From SZUA-36 sp963774415 (GTDB taxonomy: Bacteria; Pseudomonadota; Gammaproteobacteria; Xanthomonadales; SZUA-36), in NCBI GenBank assembly GCA_963774415.1, contig CAVZEU010000003.1:558001-622000 (forward strand): a stretch of 64,000 nucleotides of DNA, given 5' to 3'. The notes below the pieces were generated by a model that made no database searches, was not told the origin of the DNA, and saw only the letters and a program-made list of their open reading frames with translations. Of the stretch, positions 24,884 to 34,300 are shown piece by piece. The position numbers were made by a program, and so were the translations under genes. How positions within the stretch are numbered: the stretch's first letter is position 1; the number at the start of each line of letters is the position of its first letter.

Positions 24884-26688
24884 TGCTTGAAGTCGCCGGC
24901 GCCACCATTCAGCTGAAGGACGAGGCGCTTGAGTCCACCGTTCGCGACGACCTGACCGTGATGGTCGCGGGGCAGGGCGGAGACGGCTCGCTCACGATTA
25001 TCGCCTTGTTGTCGAAAGCGCTGCTCAGACGCGGTTACCAGATATACCGGGCCAGCAATATCGCTTCCCGTATCAAGGGCGGGCACGCCGCCGCGTTCAT
25101 GCGGGCGAGTGCCGTCGCACGCGGTCACCTCGGCGACCATATCGACATCCTGATCGCTTTCGACCTCGAGGCGGTACAACATGCCAGCGGCAGGTTGGCG
25201 GCGGACGCCGTGGTCATTTACGACAGTTCCAGGGAGCCTTTGCCGGCAGGGCTCGTGCCCGAATCGGCGCTGCTCATACCGGTGCCTTTCAGCCGCCTGG
25301 CGGTCAGGGACCTGCGCCGTGACCTGTTCAAGAACAGCCTCGGCTTCGGCTTGCTGGGCAGGATCATGGGCTTGCCGGATGACGAGGTGGAAGGTTGCCT
25401 TAAACAGCATTTCAAGAAATTGACCGAACGCCAGCGTCAGCCCAATATCCGGGCCCTGCGGGAAGGGCAGGATTTTGCCGGGCAGGCCGGACTCGAGGAC
25501 GGGCGTTCGATTCTCAGTCTGCCGGTGCTCGAACACCAGCAGAAGCGAATTTTCATTTCCGGCAACCACGCCACCGCATTCGGTTTCATGGTGGCCGGCG
25601 GGCGTTTTTTCGCGGGCTACCCGATTACGCCGGCGACCGACGTCATGGACTGGCTGAGCCGGCATTTCCCGTCCGTGGGCGGCGTCTTGCTGCAGGCCGA
25701 AGACGAACTGGCCGCCATCAACCTGGCCATCGGCGCCGCGCTGACCGGCGTCCGCGCCATGACGGCTTCTTCCGGGCCTGGTATCGCGTTGATGGGTGAA
25801 AGCATCGGCCACTGCGGTTCGGCGGAGATCCCGCTGGTCGTGGTGGATTGCCAGAGGGCCGGTCCGTCGACCGGCATGCCGACCAAGCCGGAACAAAGCG
25901 ATATCAACATGCTGACCCGCGGCGGCAACGGCGATTATCCCCACATTGTCCTGGCGCCCGGAAACCCGCAGGAATGCTTTTACTATGGTGCGCTGGCCAC
26001 CAACCTGGCGCAGTTGGCGCAATGTCCCGTGATCATCGCGCTCGACGCCGTCTGCCACGACAGTTTCACGGTGCCGGCGTTCGATCTCGACCAGGTCGAG
26101 GCCGAACCGGGCAAGCGCCTCAGCGCCGAGGACGTCAGCAAGCTGGATGCCTATCGCCGTTACGAAATCACCGAAGATGGCATATCGCCCTGGGCGATTC
26201 CCGGGACCGAAGGCGCCATGAACCTGGTGACCGGCAACGAGCGGGACGAGTGGGGCAAGGTCTCCACGCAACCGCAAAACCGGGTGGCGATGGTGGACAA
26301 GCGCAGCCGCAAGCTGGAAACGGTCAAGGACCGGCTGCCAAAGGCGCACGAATGGGGCGACGAGAGCGCGAGTATCGGCATCGTGGCCACCGGCATACTC
26401 GAGAGCGTGATCACCGAATCGCTGGAACGGCTGGCCGGGCATGGGCTGCGGTTCCATTGCCACCGCCCGCGCACGCTCTGGCCGCTGCCCGCCGAGACAG
26501 TGGACTTCGTCAACGCGCACGAGCGCGTCTACGTGATCGAACAGAGTGAAGGCGCACAATTGGCCGCCCTGCTGAAAAGCGAAGGCGCCCACGCGGAGAA
26601 GATACGCAATGTGCTGAAGTACGACGGCCTGCAGTTCATCACCAGCGAACTGGTCGCCACATTATTGGAAAAGGAAGGCGTTTCATGA
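24880..26688 (+). CDS. 2-oxoacid oxidoreductase, fused gamma-alpha subunit (KorA/IorA-like)
   Basis: The 602-aa protein has a gamma domain first ('VMVAGQGGDGSLTIIALLSKALLRRGYQIY' at about 28-57, 'RIKGGHAAAFMRAS') and then an alpha/pyrimidine domain (about 225-600). The alpha part shows 'GNHATAFGFMVAGGRFFAGYPITPATDVMDWL', the YPITP signature, and 'AEDELAAINLAIGAALTGVRAMTASSGPG'. This gamma-alpha fusion is common among KorA-type 2-oxoacid:ferredoxin oxidoreductases. The enzyme oxidatively decarboxylates a 2-oxoacid to its acyl-CoA. It overlaps the upstream FrhB-like gene and the downstream beta subunit by 4 nt each, so the three products likely form one complex. The specific 2-oxoacid cannot be read. 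Confidence 0.9.
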   Translation: MMLEVAGATIQLKDEALESTVRDDLTVMVAGQGGDGSLTIIALLSKALLRRGYQIYRASNIASRIKGGHAAAFMRASAVARGHLGDHIDILIAFDLEAVQHASGRLAADAVVIYDSSREPLPAGLVPESALLIPVPFSRLAVRDLRRDLFKNSLGFGLLGRIMGLPDDEVEGCLKQHFKKLTERQRQPNIRALREGQDFAGQAGLEDGRSILSLPVLEHQQKRIFISGNHATAFGFMVAGGRFFAGYPITPATDVMDWLSRHFPSVGGVLLQAEDELAAINLAIGAALTGVRAMTASSGPGIALMGESIGHCGSAEIPLVVVDCQRAGPSTGMPTKPEQSDINMLTRGGNGDYPHIVLAPGNPQECFYYGALATNLAQLAQCPVIIALDAVCHDSFTVPAFDLDQVEAEPGKRLSAEDVSKLDAYRRYEITEDGISPWAIPGTEGAMNLVTGNERDEWGKVSTQPQNRVAMVDKRSRKLETVKDRLPKAHEWGDESASIGIVATGILESVITESLERLAGHGLRFHCHRPRTLWPLPAETVDFVNAHERVYVIEQSEGAQLAALLKSEGAHAEKIRNVLKYDGLQFITSELVATLLEKEGVS

Positions 26689-27548
26689 CCCAGACCTATC
26701 AGAAAGCAAGACCGATCTGGTGCGCCGGTTGCGGTCACTTCGGTGTGCAGGGCGCAATCCAGCACGCAATGGCGGCGGCCGGTGTGCCGCTGCATGAAAC
26801 CTTGCTGTTGGCAGGGATCGGCTGTTCCGGCACGGTGCAGAACAACGTGGGCGCCTATGGCTACCACGCCATGCACGGCCGGGTTCTGCCGACGGCGATC
26901 GGTGCCTCGCTGGCCAACCCCGACTTGACCGTCATTGCGGCGGGCGGCGACGGCGACGGTTACGCCATCGGCGGCGGACACCTGATGCACTCGCTCAAAC
27001 GCAACCCCAACCTCCTGTACGTGGTCATGAATAACGGTGTGTACGGCTTGACCAAGGGGCAGGATTCACCGACCCGGTCCGTTCCCAGGGCCGCACCGGA
27101 GGAAGACCCGCTGGATGCGATGTTGCTGGGGCTCGCCATCAAGAGCACGACCTTTCTCGCCCGCGCCATCACGACGCGTTCGGACCAACTCGACGAGTTG
27201 ATGCTCAAGGGCCTGCAGCACGCGCGCTCGGGACGGGGCATGGCGCTGGTAGAGGTCCTGTCGCCCTGCGTGACCTACAACGACACCTACCCGGACTGGA
27301 TGCACAAAGTCCATGACGTCGACGCCGATGCCGATTACTGCAACACCGACCGCGGCGCGGCATTCATGCGCGTGCTCGAACTGGTGCAGGAATCGGTATT
27401 GCCCATTGGCCTGATTTACCATGGCACCCACCCGAGCCTGCAGGACGCGCTGGTCGGAGAGGTGCCGCCGGCGCAAGCGCTCGAGGGCGAACACCGCGGC
27501 CCGGCGCAGCAGTACTACGAGGGGGTGCTGTCGGCCTACAAGGTCTGA
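26685..27548 (+). CDS. 2-oxoacid oxidoreductase, TPP-binding beta subunit (KorB-like)
   Basis: The 287-aa protein starts at the ATG at 26685 in an ATGA overlap. The TPP-Mg motif is 'GDGDGYAIGGGHLMHSLKRNPNLLYVVMNNGVYGLTKGQ'. Cys13, Cys16 ('WCAGCGH') and Cys47 ('GIGCSG'), plus the later Cys in 'VLSPCVTYND', are the four ligands of the [4Fe-4S] cluster in 2-oxoacid:ferredoxin oxidoreductase beta subunits, and all are present. Together with the preceding gamma-alpha subunit this gives a complete catalytic core. The C-terminal tail is about the normal length. It is the last gene of the operon. Confidence 0.92.
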   Translation: MTQTYQKARPIWCAGCGHFGVQGAIQHAMAAAGVPLHETLLLAGIGCSGTVQNNVGAYGYHAMHGRVLPTAIGASLANPDLTVIAAGGDGDGYAIGGGHLMHSLKRNPNLLYVVMNNGVYGLTKGQDSPTRSVPRAAPEEDPLDAMLLGLAIKSTTFLARAITTRSDQLDELMLKGLQHARSGRGMALVEVLSPCVTYNDTYPDWMHKVHDVDADADYCNTDRGAAFMRVLELVQESVLPIGLIYHGTHPSLQDALVGEVPPAQALEGEHRGPAQQYYEGVLSAYKV

Positions 27549-27907
27549 GCGGGCGCCGGCGCCAGGCCGGTCGGTGCGGGCGCGGATAGGCGCCGGCCTG
27601 TCATGGGCACCCCGCCCATGGCACCCCTGAACGGCTCGCCCGGGTCCGGCGCCTCAAGGTCACCCGCACCGAACGGCCAGCGGATGCATTCAGCAGTCCA
27701 GGCGATGAACCCGCACACTGGTCGGCTCGGATGGCGGCTACCTGTGAACGGGGCCGCGCATCTATCGGGAACGGATGCCGCGCGACCACGGATGGCTTGG
27801 GCATGTCCCGTACACAGGCAACCGCCCTCCCGTAATACGGGCGAACTCTTCAATGCAATAAACCGTCTAAACAGGCTGCCGAGGCGTGTATACGACGCTC
27901 ACGGAAT
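27549..27907. other. 359-bp GC-rich convergent intergenic region with two inverted repeats
   Basis: The gap separates the convergent KorB and hydrolase genes. An 8-bp inverted repeat (CAGGCCGG at 27563-27570, CCGGCCTG at 27593-27600) and a 7-bp one (CATGGGC at 27602-27608, GCCCATG at 27614-27620) could stop or stabilise transcripts, but neither is followed by a T-run. Nothing else convincing is present; the open frames here lack coding features. Confidence 0.35.
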
Positions 27908-28732
27908 TCACGGCTGGACCGTGTTGTTCGCGGTAATGAATCCGTGCAGTCGTCGCCGGCACTCGTCCGGGGCTTCCAGCGGGACCATGTGCCCGCTCCA
28001 TTCCATGATGTCGAGCTCGGCTTCGCCGCCGTCGCCATAAAGACCGCGCGCCAGCCCAAGCCCGGCCTCCCGCGGCGCCATCCGGTCCTGCCCGCCGAGG
28101 ATCACCTGGGCAGGGCAGCGGATGCCGCGCGCGGCGGCCTGTCCGTTGCGGTAGGTATCGCAGGCAACGAGATCGGCGCGCAATGCTTCGGGGGCGTTGC
28201 CGCGCATGATTTCTCCGCCAAGGCGGATCAGCGGGGCGAGCCGTTCCCGCTCCTCCGGCGGCGTGTCGCGGCCGCCAAACCCCCACGAGAGCATCATCTC
28301 CACCGCGGCATCCGGCTCTTTGCCGGCAGCCTCGATCAATGCCGGGTTGACGGGCGTAGCCAGGCCGCTTGCGATCAGGGAAAGGCTGCGCAGCCCGTGC
28401 GGGTGGCGAGCGGCATACTCGAGTGACACCAGGCATCCCTGGGAGTGCCCGACCAGCGAAACCCGCCCGGCGCCCACTTGCGTGAGCACGTTGTCGAGCC
28501 ACCCGGCCATGTCTTCGATACTGTCCAGCGGCGGCCCCTCGGAGTTCGTGTGACCCGGCAGGTCCGGCGCCAGCACGGTGTAGCCCGAGGCGGCGAAAGA
28601 GTCAACATAGCCGTCCCAAAATCGGTGGTCCAGTCCGCTGCCATGGAGGAACACGACCGCGGGGCGGGCCGGATCGAAATCCCCGCCGCCGGTTGCGGCG
28701 AAGGTTTTTTTGCCGTCGACTTCGAAATACAT
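27908..28732 (-). CDS. Alpha/beta-fold hydrolase
   Basis: The 274-aa hydrolase starts at the ATG at 28732. The oxyanion segment is 'VVFLHGSGLDHRFWDGY'. The nucleophile is the Ser of 'LVGHSQGCLVSL' and the acid the Asp of 'ILGGQDRMAP'. The catalytic His is in 'EWSGHMVPLEAPDE' near the C-terminus. These are in canonical order and spacing for an esterase, lactonase or C-C hydrolase of about 270 aa. It lies 30 bp downstream of the trans-sulfuration gene on the same strand and may be read from the same transcript. Its substrate is not evident. Confidence 0.85.
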   Translation of the reverse strand: MYFEVDGKKTFAATGGGDFDPARPAVVFLHGSGLDHRFWDGYVDSFAASGYTVLAPDLPGHTNSEGPPLDSIEDMAGWLDNVLTQVGAGRVSLVGHSQGCLVSLEYAARHPHGLRSLSLIASGLATPVNPALIEAAGKEPDAAVEMMLSWGFGGRDTPPEERERLAPLIRLGGEIMRGNAPEALRADLVACDTYRNGQAAARGIRCPAQVILGGQDRMAPREAGLGLARGLYGDGGEAELDIMEWSGHMVPLEAPDECRRRLHGFITANNTVQP

Positions 28733-28762
28733 CGTCAGCAGCCCGCTGCGCCGGCAGCCGCG

Positions 28763-29914
28763 TCAAACCAGCGCCAGCGCCCGGTCCAGTGCACCGATCA
28801 GGTCCTCGGCGTCTTCCAGGCCCACCGAGAGGCGCACCAGCCCGTCGATAATGCCCACGCGCTGGCGCTCGGCCAGCTCGACGTCGGCGTGCGTCATCGT
28901 AACCGGGTGGGTGATCAGTGATTCGACCGAACCGAGGTTCTCCGCCAGGCTCCAGACTTCCACGTTGTCCATCAGGGTCTTGCCGGCCTCGAGCCCGCCC
29001 TTCACTTCGAACCAGAGCATCGCGCCGAAGCCGCTGGCTTGCCGGCAAGCGAGTTCGTGCTGGGCGAACGACTCCAGGCCCGGGTAACAGACCTGCTCCA
29101 CTTTCGGGTGTGTCTCGAGGAAGCGGGCGATCGCCAGCGCGTTCGCGGACTGCCGCTCCATTCTGACGGACAGCGTTTTGCAGCCCTGCAGGGTCAGCCA
29201 CGCCACTTGCGGCGACATGATGCTGCCGGTGCTGTTCTGGATGAACCTGACGGCTTCGGCGTGCGCCTCGGAGCGGCAGATCACGGCGCCGCCGACGGTC
29301 GCGTTATGACCGTCCATGTACTTCGTGGTGCTGTGGATGGAGATATCCGCGCCCAGTTCGAACGGCCTTTGGAAATAAGGCGTCAGAAAGGTGTTGTCGA
29401 CGGCGTGGATGAGCCCGGCGCCGCGCGCGATCGCTGACAGGGCTGCGATATCGGAGGTTTTCATCGTCGGGTTGGCCGGCGTTTCGGTCAGCAGCAGACG
29501 GGTGTCGTCTCGCACCGCGGCCGCCACCGTGTCGGGCTTCGAAGTATCGGCGAAGGTGAATTCCACGCCGAAACGGCTCAGGACTTTCGTGCACAGGCGG
29601 TAAGTGCCGCCGTAGGCGACATCGGAGACGATCGCATGGTCGCCGGCGTTCAAAAATGCCAGCATGACGCCGTGTATGGCAGCCATCCCGGTGCCGAAGC
29701 AGGCGCAGTCCAGGCCGCCTTCCAGGTCCGCCAGTTTCAGTTCCAGCGCCCTCACCGTCGGATTGGCCGAGCGCGAGTAGGAATAGCCCTTGGCCAGGTA
29801 TTGGTCCACCGAGTCCTGCACGTAGGTGGTGCTCTGGTAGATCGGTGTCAGGATCGCGCCCGTTAAAGGGTCGGGCGTAACACCCGCGTGAATTTGTCTG
29901 GTGGAAAAACCCAT
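28763..29914 (-). CDS. Trans-sulfuration PLP enzyme (cystathionine gamma-synthase / O-acylhomoserine sulfhydrylase family)
   Basis: The 383-aa PLP enzyme starts at the ATG at 29914. 'IYQSTTYVQ' and 'YSYSRSANPTVRALE' bind the neighbouring subunit's cofactor, 'GTGMAAIHGVMLAFLNAGDH' cups the phosphate, and the Schiff-base Lys is in 'SIHSTTKYMDGHNATVGG'. The C-terminal 'LVRLSVGLEDAEDLIGALDRAL' is family-typical. Length matches MetB/MetC/MetZ proteins (380-400 aa). The homoserine acyltransferase gene ends only 3 bp upstream, so the pair makes cystathionine or homocysteine from O-acylhomoserine. Which of MetB or MetZ applies is not decided here. Methionine gamma-lyase is a less likely alternative. 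Confidence 0.87.
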   Translation of the reverse strand: MGFSTRQIHAGVTPDPLTGAILTPIYQSTTYVQDSVDQYLAKGYSYSRSANPTVRALELKLADLEGGLDCACFGTGMAAIHGVMLAFLNAGDHAIVSDVAYGGTYRLCTKVLSRFGVEFTFADTSKPDTVAAAVRDDTRLLLTETPANPTMKTSDIAALSAIARGAGLIHAVDNTFLTPYFQRPFELGADISIHSTTKYMDGHNATVGGAVICRSEAHAEAVRFIQNSTGSIMSPQVAWLTLQGCKTLSVRMERQSANALAIARFLETHPKVEQVCYPGLESFAQHELACRQASGFGAMLWFEVKGGLEAGKTLMDNVEVWSLAENLGSVESLITHPVTMTHADVELAERQRVGIIDGLVRLSVGLEDAEDLIGALDRALALV

Positions 29915-29917
29915 ATT

Positions 29918-31057
29918 CTAATCCTCGGTCTGTGCTTGCGGTTGTTCGTTCAGGGCTCGCTCATTGCAGCGTTCGCCCTTGCCGGATTTCGACAGCAGCC
30001 CCAACGGGTCATCCGGGTCGATGCCGTCCATGAAGCGTTTGTGCCGGTCGACGTTGGTGACCTGGTAGACCAGGCCAAGCCAGTTATTGACGATGGCCTT
30101 GCCGGTGTCACCCCAGGTGTTGTCGACCATCAGCGCCAGTTCCGTCTCAGGAAAGTCGGGCCGCGGCCGGCCGGCTTTGCGGGCTGCGTTTGCCTGGTCG
30201 ATGAAGCGTCGGGCCGTGGTTTCGGCGGTCATTGAAAAGTAATTCTCCGGAAAAAGCGGCGGCTCGGCCAGGTCACCGTGCAGGTACCGCAAGACCTCGC
30301 GCTTGTATTCTTTCAGCAGGCTGTTGGCATCGTACTCCGGGTGCCCCTGAAAATAGACGATGCTGAACTGGTCGGGGCTTACGGCCATGTGCATACCGGC
30401 CTCATCGCTGCAGGCCAGCACGCTGAGGCCGGCCTCAGCGCACTGTTCGCGGCTGATTTCGTTCCAGCGCGAGTGGGGGGCGTCGAAGCGCGTGTTGATC
30501 CCTTTCGTCAGCGGGTGCGACGGCCGGGTTACCTGGTGGCTGTAGACCCCCCACCGCTTGTTCGGCAACGGCCGCCGCTCGATTCCGTAAAGGTGCTTGA
30601 CCAGTGCATGGGTCGCGAGGCAGGAACAGAGTGTCGAAGCCACGTTTTCGCGGGCCCAGTTGATGATATCGACCAGCGGTTCCCAGAACGGCTCCTCGCT
30701 GAGCGCAGGGTTGGTGACGTTGGCGCCGGTGATGATCAGCGCGTCCAGTCCGTGCGCCTGCAGATCATCAAAGCTGGAGTAATACCGCCCGATATGCTCC
30801 AGCGCCCGCTTGGAACGAGGCAAAACCGGTAACGTGAACGGGTAAACGAAGAACTGGGCGATCTGGTTGCAGTTACCCACCAGGCGGATGAACTGCTCCT
30901 CGGTGGCCTTCAGGGCGGCATCGGGCATCATGTTCAGCAAGCCGATGTGCAGTTCCCGTATGTCCTGGTGTTCCGCGCGCTCCAGCGTGAGCACCTGCTG
31001 GCCTTGCTCGCGCAGACGCGCAAACGTCGGCAGGTTCGAGTGGGCGACGAGCGGCAC
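29918..31057 (-). CDS. metA: Homoserine O-acyltransferase, MetA family
   Basis: The 379-aa protein starts at a GTG at 31057, giving the usual N-terminus 'MPLVAHSNLPTFARLREQG'. 'DIRELHIGLLNMMPDAALKATEEQF' is diagnostic for MetA. The nucleophile is Cys146 in 'STLCSCLATHAL', and the catalytic His and Glu are in 'FQGHPEYDANSLLKEYKRE'. The position that in characterised MetA enzymes separates acetyl-CoA users (Glu) from succinyl-CoA users (Gly) appears as Thr115 in 'TGANVT'. The acyl donor therefore cannot be called. It is longer than E. coli MetA (309 aa), with an extended C-terminal region. It forms a methionine unit with the downstream PLP enzyme. Confidence 0.88.
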   Translation of the reverse strand: MPLVAHSNLPTFARLREQGQQVLTLERAEHQDIRELHIGLLNMMPDAALKATEEQFIRLVGNCNQIAQFFVYPFTLPVLPRSKRALEHIGRYYSSFDDLQAHGLDALIITGANVTNPALSEEPFWEPLVDIINWARENVASTLCSCLATHALVKHLYGIERRPLPNKRWGVYSHQVTRPSHPLTKGINTRFDAPHSRWNEISREQCAEAGLSVLACSDEAGMHMAVSPDQFSIVYFQGHPEYDANSLLKEYKREVLRYLHGDLAEPPLFPENYFSMTAETTARRFIDQANAARKAGRPRPDFPETELALMVDNTWGDTGKAIVNNWLGLVYQVTNVDRHKRFMDGIDPDDPLGLLSKSGKGERCNERALNEQPQAQTED

Positions 31058-31268
31058 GCGATCAAGCCCCGGCCGCGGCTGCTGTCAGCGCCGCTCTGGC
31101 CTGGAAGGTTATACTATTGCCTGTGCGCATCGATTCTGGGTCCGGAATTCGCTGGAAGGCGAACTTTACCACCAAGTCGTCACTCTACAAACTATCAGGG
31201 TAAGGCTCCGGCGGGCGCCGGGGCGGTGTCTGCGACCCATTTTTAAGGTGCGGGATGACGCAGGGCTA

Positions 31269-31297
31269 TTTGCAGTGCGGGCAAATGCTGGTATAAC
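31269..31297 (+). promoter_or_regulatory. Candidate sigma70 promoter of the F420-precursor gene
   Basis: TTGCAG at 31269-31274 and TATAAC at 31292-31297 are separated by 17 bp, close to the sigma70 consensus. They lie 36 bp before the TTG start at 31333. The rest of the 275-bp divergent gap between metA and this gene shows no recognisable riboswitch. Confidence 0.45.
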
Positions 31298-31332
31298 AAT
31301 TTACTGTCGAGATTCACGTTAGTCGAGGAACC

Positions 31333-34300
31333 TTGTTACAAGCAGGAGAAAATTCAGGCTTCGCCTTGTGGGGGCTGGTGCCCGTCAAGGTATTGGAGCG
31401 GAGCAAGCAGCGGCTTGAGCCCAGCCTCGGGCCCAAACGCCCGGGTCTGGCCCGGGCCATGCTGATCGACGTATTGCACGCCTTGCTGGCCAGCCGCGAG
31501 GTGGACCGTGTTGCGGTCGTGACCGCGGATGCCCAGGTCAAGGCACTGGCAGTGGAGTTGGGTGTGACGGTCATCGATGAGGCCGGCGCAAAAGGCATGC
31601 GTGGCGCCATCGCGAAAGGGCTGCACGAGATTCGGCGGGCAGGCGGGGAGCGGGCCGCCGTCATCCACGCGGACATACCGTTATTGACCGGTACCGAACT
31701 GGACCGCGTGCTGGGTGAATACCGCCGCCTGCGCCGCGCAGGCAACGCGGACCTGGTTGCCGCCGTGCCTTCACATGACCGCAATGGCACCAACCTGCTC
31801 GTCTTCGACAGCGCCAGGCCGTTGCCGCTGAAGTACGGCCCGGACAGTTTCAGGCTCCATCGCGACGCCGCCTGTGCCAGCGGCAGGCCGTTCGTTACGC
31901 TGCATTCGGACGCGCTGGCGCTGGACATCGACGATGAGCAGGACCTGCAGCGTTTCACTGCAGTCTGCCGGTCCGACGCCGACTGCCGCGCGACGGCCAG
32001 TTGGCGTTTTCTCGACGCGAACCCCATACGCCAAGTAGCGCTTACCCAGGATAATGCCATGCAAGCCAAGATTTCGATCGCCAACCCGGATCACCCTGCA
32101 CCGCTGGAGCTACCGCAGTTGCTTGAGCTGAGCGATGCGCTAAGTCTTGAGGAACTCTGCGGCCGGGCCAGGGACCTGCGTGACCGCCACCACGGCGATA
32201 TCGTCACCTACTCGAAAAAAGTGTTCATTCCGCTGACGCGCCTGTGCCGCGACTTCTGCCACTACTGTACCTTTGCCACGACCCCCAAGCGCCTGTCGTC
32301 AGCCTACCTGTCGGCGGATGAAGCGGTCGGGATCGCGCGGCAGGGGGCGGAGATGGGTTGCAAGGAAGCACTTTTTACACTGGGTGAAAAGCCGGAATTG
32401 CGCCATGCCGCTGCCCGCCAGGCGCTGGCGGACATGGGTTTTGCAACGACGCTGGAATACGTTGCCCACGTGGCTGAGCGGGTGCTGAACGAAACCGGCT
32501 TGCTGCCGCACATCAACGCCGGCTGCATGACGGCTGAGGAAGTCGCCATGTTGCGCCCCGTTTCGGCATCGATGGGGATCATGCTGGAAAGCGCGGCGGA
32601 AAGATTATGTGAAAAAGGGCAAGTGCACTATGGCTCTCCCGACAAGCACCCGGCGGTCCGCATCGAGACCATTGCCGAGGCCGGCCGGCAGAGCGTACCG
32701 TTCACCACCGGCATCCTGATCGGGATTGGCGAGACCCGGGTCGAGCGGCTCGAGTCGCTGCTGGCGATTCGTGCCCTGCATCGCCAGTACGGCCACATCC
32801 AGGAAGTGATCGTGCAGAATTTCGTACCCAAGGACGACACCAAGATGGCGGCGGTCGAGCCGCCGGGGCTGGACGAATTGCGTTGGACCATCGCCATGGC
32901 GCGAATCGTTTTCGGCCCGGAAATGAGTATCCAGGCGCCGCCGAACCTGAGTCCGGGAAAGCTGGCGCCGCTGCTCGACGCCGGCATCAATGACTGGGGC
33001 GGTGTGTCGCCGCTGACGCCCGACCACGTCAATCCGGAGTCACCATGGCCGCAGCTGGCCGCCCTCGCCGACGAAACGGCCGCCGGCGGCAAGTTATTAC
33101 AGGAAAGATTGACGATTTATCCGGCCTATATCGACCGCTACGAGCAGTGGCTCGACAGCCGCATGGTCGCCCCGGTACTGAAACTGTGTGACGGCTATGG
33201 CCTGGCCCGCGAAGACGACTGGCTCACCGGCCAGTCGACGGAGCCTCCCGCGAGCTTTCCGGCGCTCGGCCATGGCGCAGGACCGACAAAGGCCGCCGCG
33301 GCGATACGCGCGGTCCTGGACGACGCACTCGATGGTGAGCGTGAACTCTCCGTCGATGAAATCAGCCAATTGTTCAATGCACGCGGCAACGACCTGGTCG
33401 CGGTCTGCCACGCGGCGGATCAATTGCGCGCCGCCGTCTGCGGCGAGACGGTGACCTATGTCGCAAACCGGAATATCAATTACACCAACATCTGCTCATT
33501 CCGCTGCAAGTTCTGCGCGTTTGCCAAGGGCCGCAAAAATACGCCGGCGAGCGATGCGCCCTACCTGAAGAGCCCGCTCGAAGTCGGGCAGTTGGCGGCC
33601 GAGGCGTGGGAGCGCGGCGCCACGGAAGTTTGTTTGCAGGGCGGGATCCACCCGGCGTTTACCGGCCAGACCTACATCGACATTTGTGCGGCCGTCAAGA
33701 CGATGGTGCCCGACATGCACATCCACGCGTTTTCACCGCTGGAAGTGACCCATGGGGCGAATTCGTTCGGCATGCCGGTCAGGGATTTTCTCACCGAGCT
33801 CAAAAAAGTGGGCCTCAAGACCCTGCCGGGCACAGCGGCCGAGATCCTCAGTGATGACGTGCGCGCCGTCATTTGCCCGGACAAGATCAATACCCGGCAA
33901 TGGCTGGACGTCATCGAGAGTGCCCACGAGGTGGGTCTCGGCACCACCGCGACCATCATGTTCGGTCACGTTGACCGCTATCACCACTGGGCGATTCACC
34001 TGCTGCGAATCCTCGAACTGCAGAAGCGCTCGGGCGGTTTTACCGAGTTCGTGCCCCTGCCTTTCGTGGCCGACGGGGCGCCGATCTACCGGCGGGGGCA
34101 GGCACGCCGCGGCCCGACTTTCCGCGAGTCCGTGCTGATGCACGCGGTTGCGCGGCTGGTGCTGTCGCCGGCAATCAGGAACATCCAGACTTCGTGGGTG
34201 AAGATGGGTCTGAAAGGCGCGGCTTTGTGCCTGCAGACCGGGGCCAACGATTTGGGCGGAACGCTGATGAACGAGAGCATTACACGCGCCGCCGGCGCCC

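Noticed and set aside
27603..28040. 145-codon frame on the plus strand in the gap after KorB
   Set aside because: Low-complexity composition, no ribosome-binding site, no recognisable domain, and overlap with the hydrolase gene.
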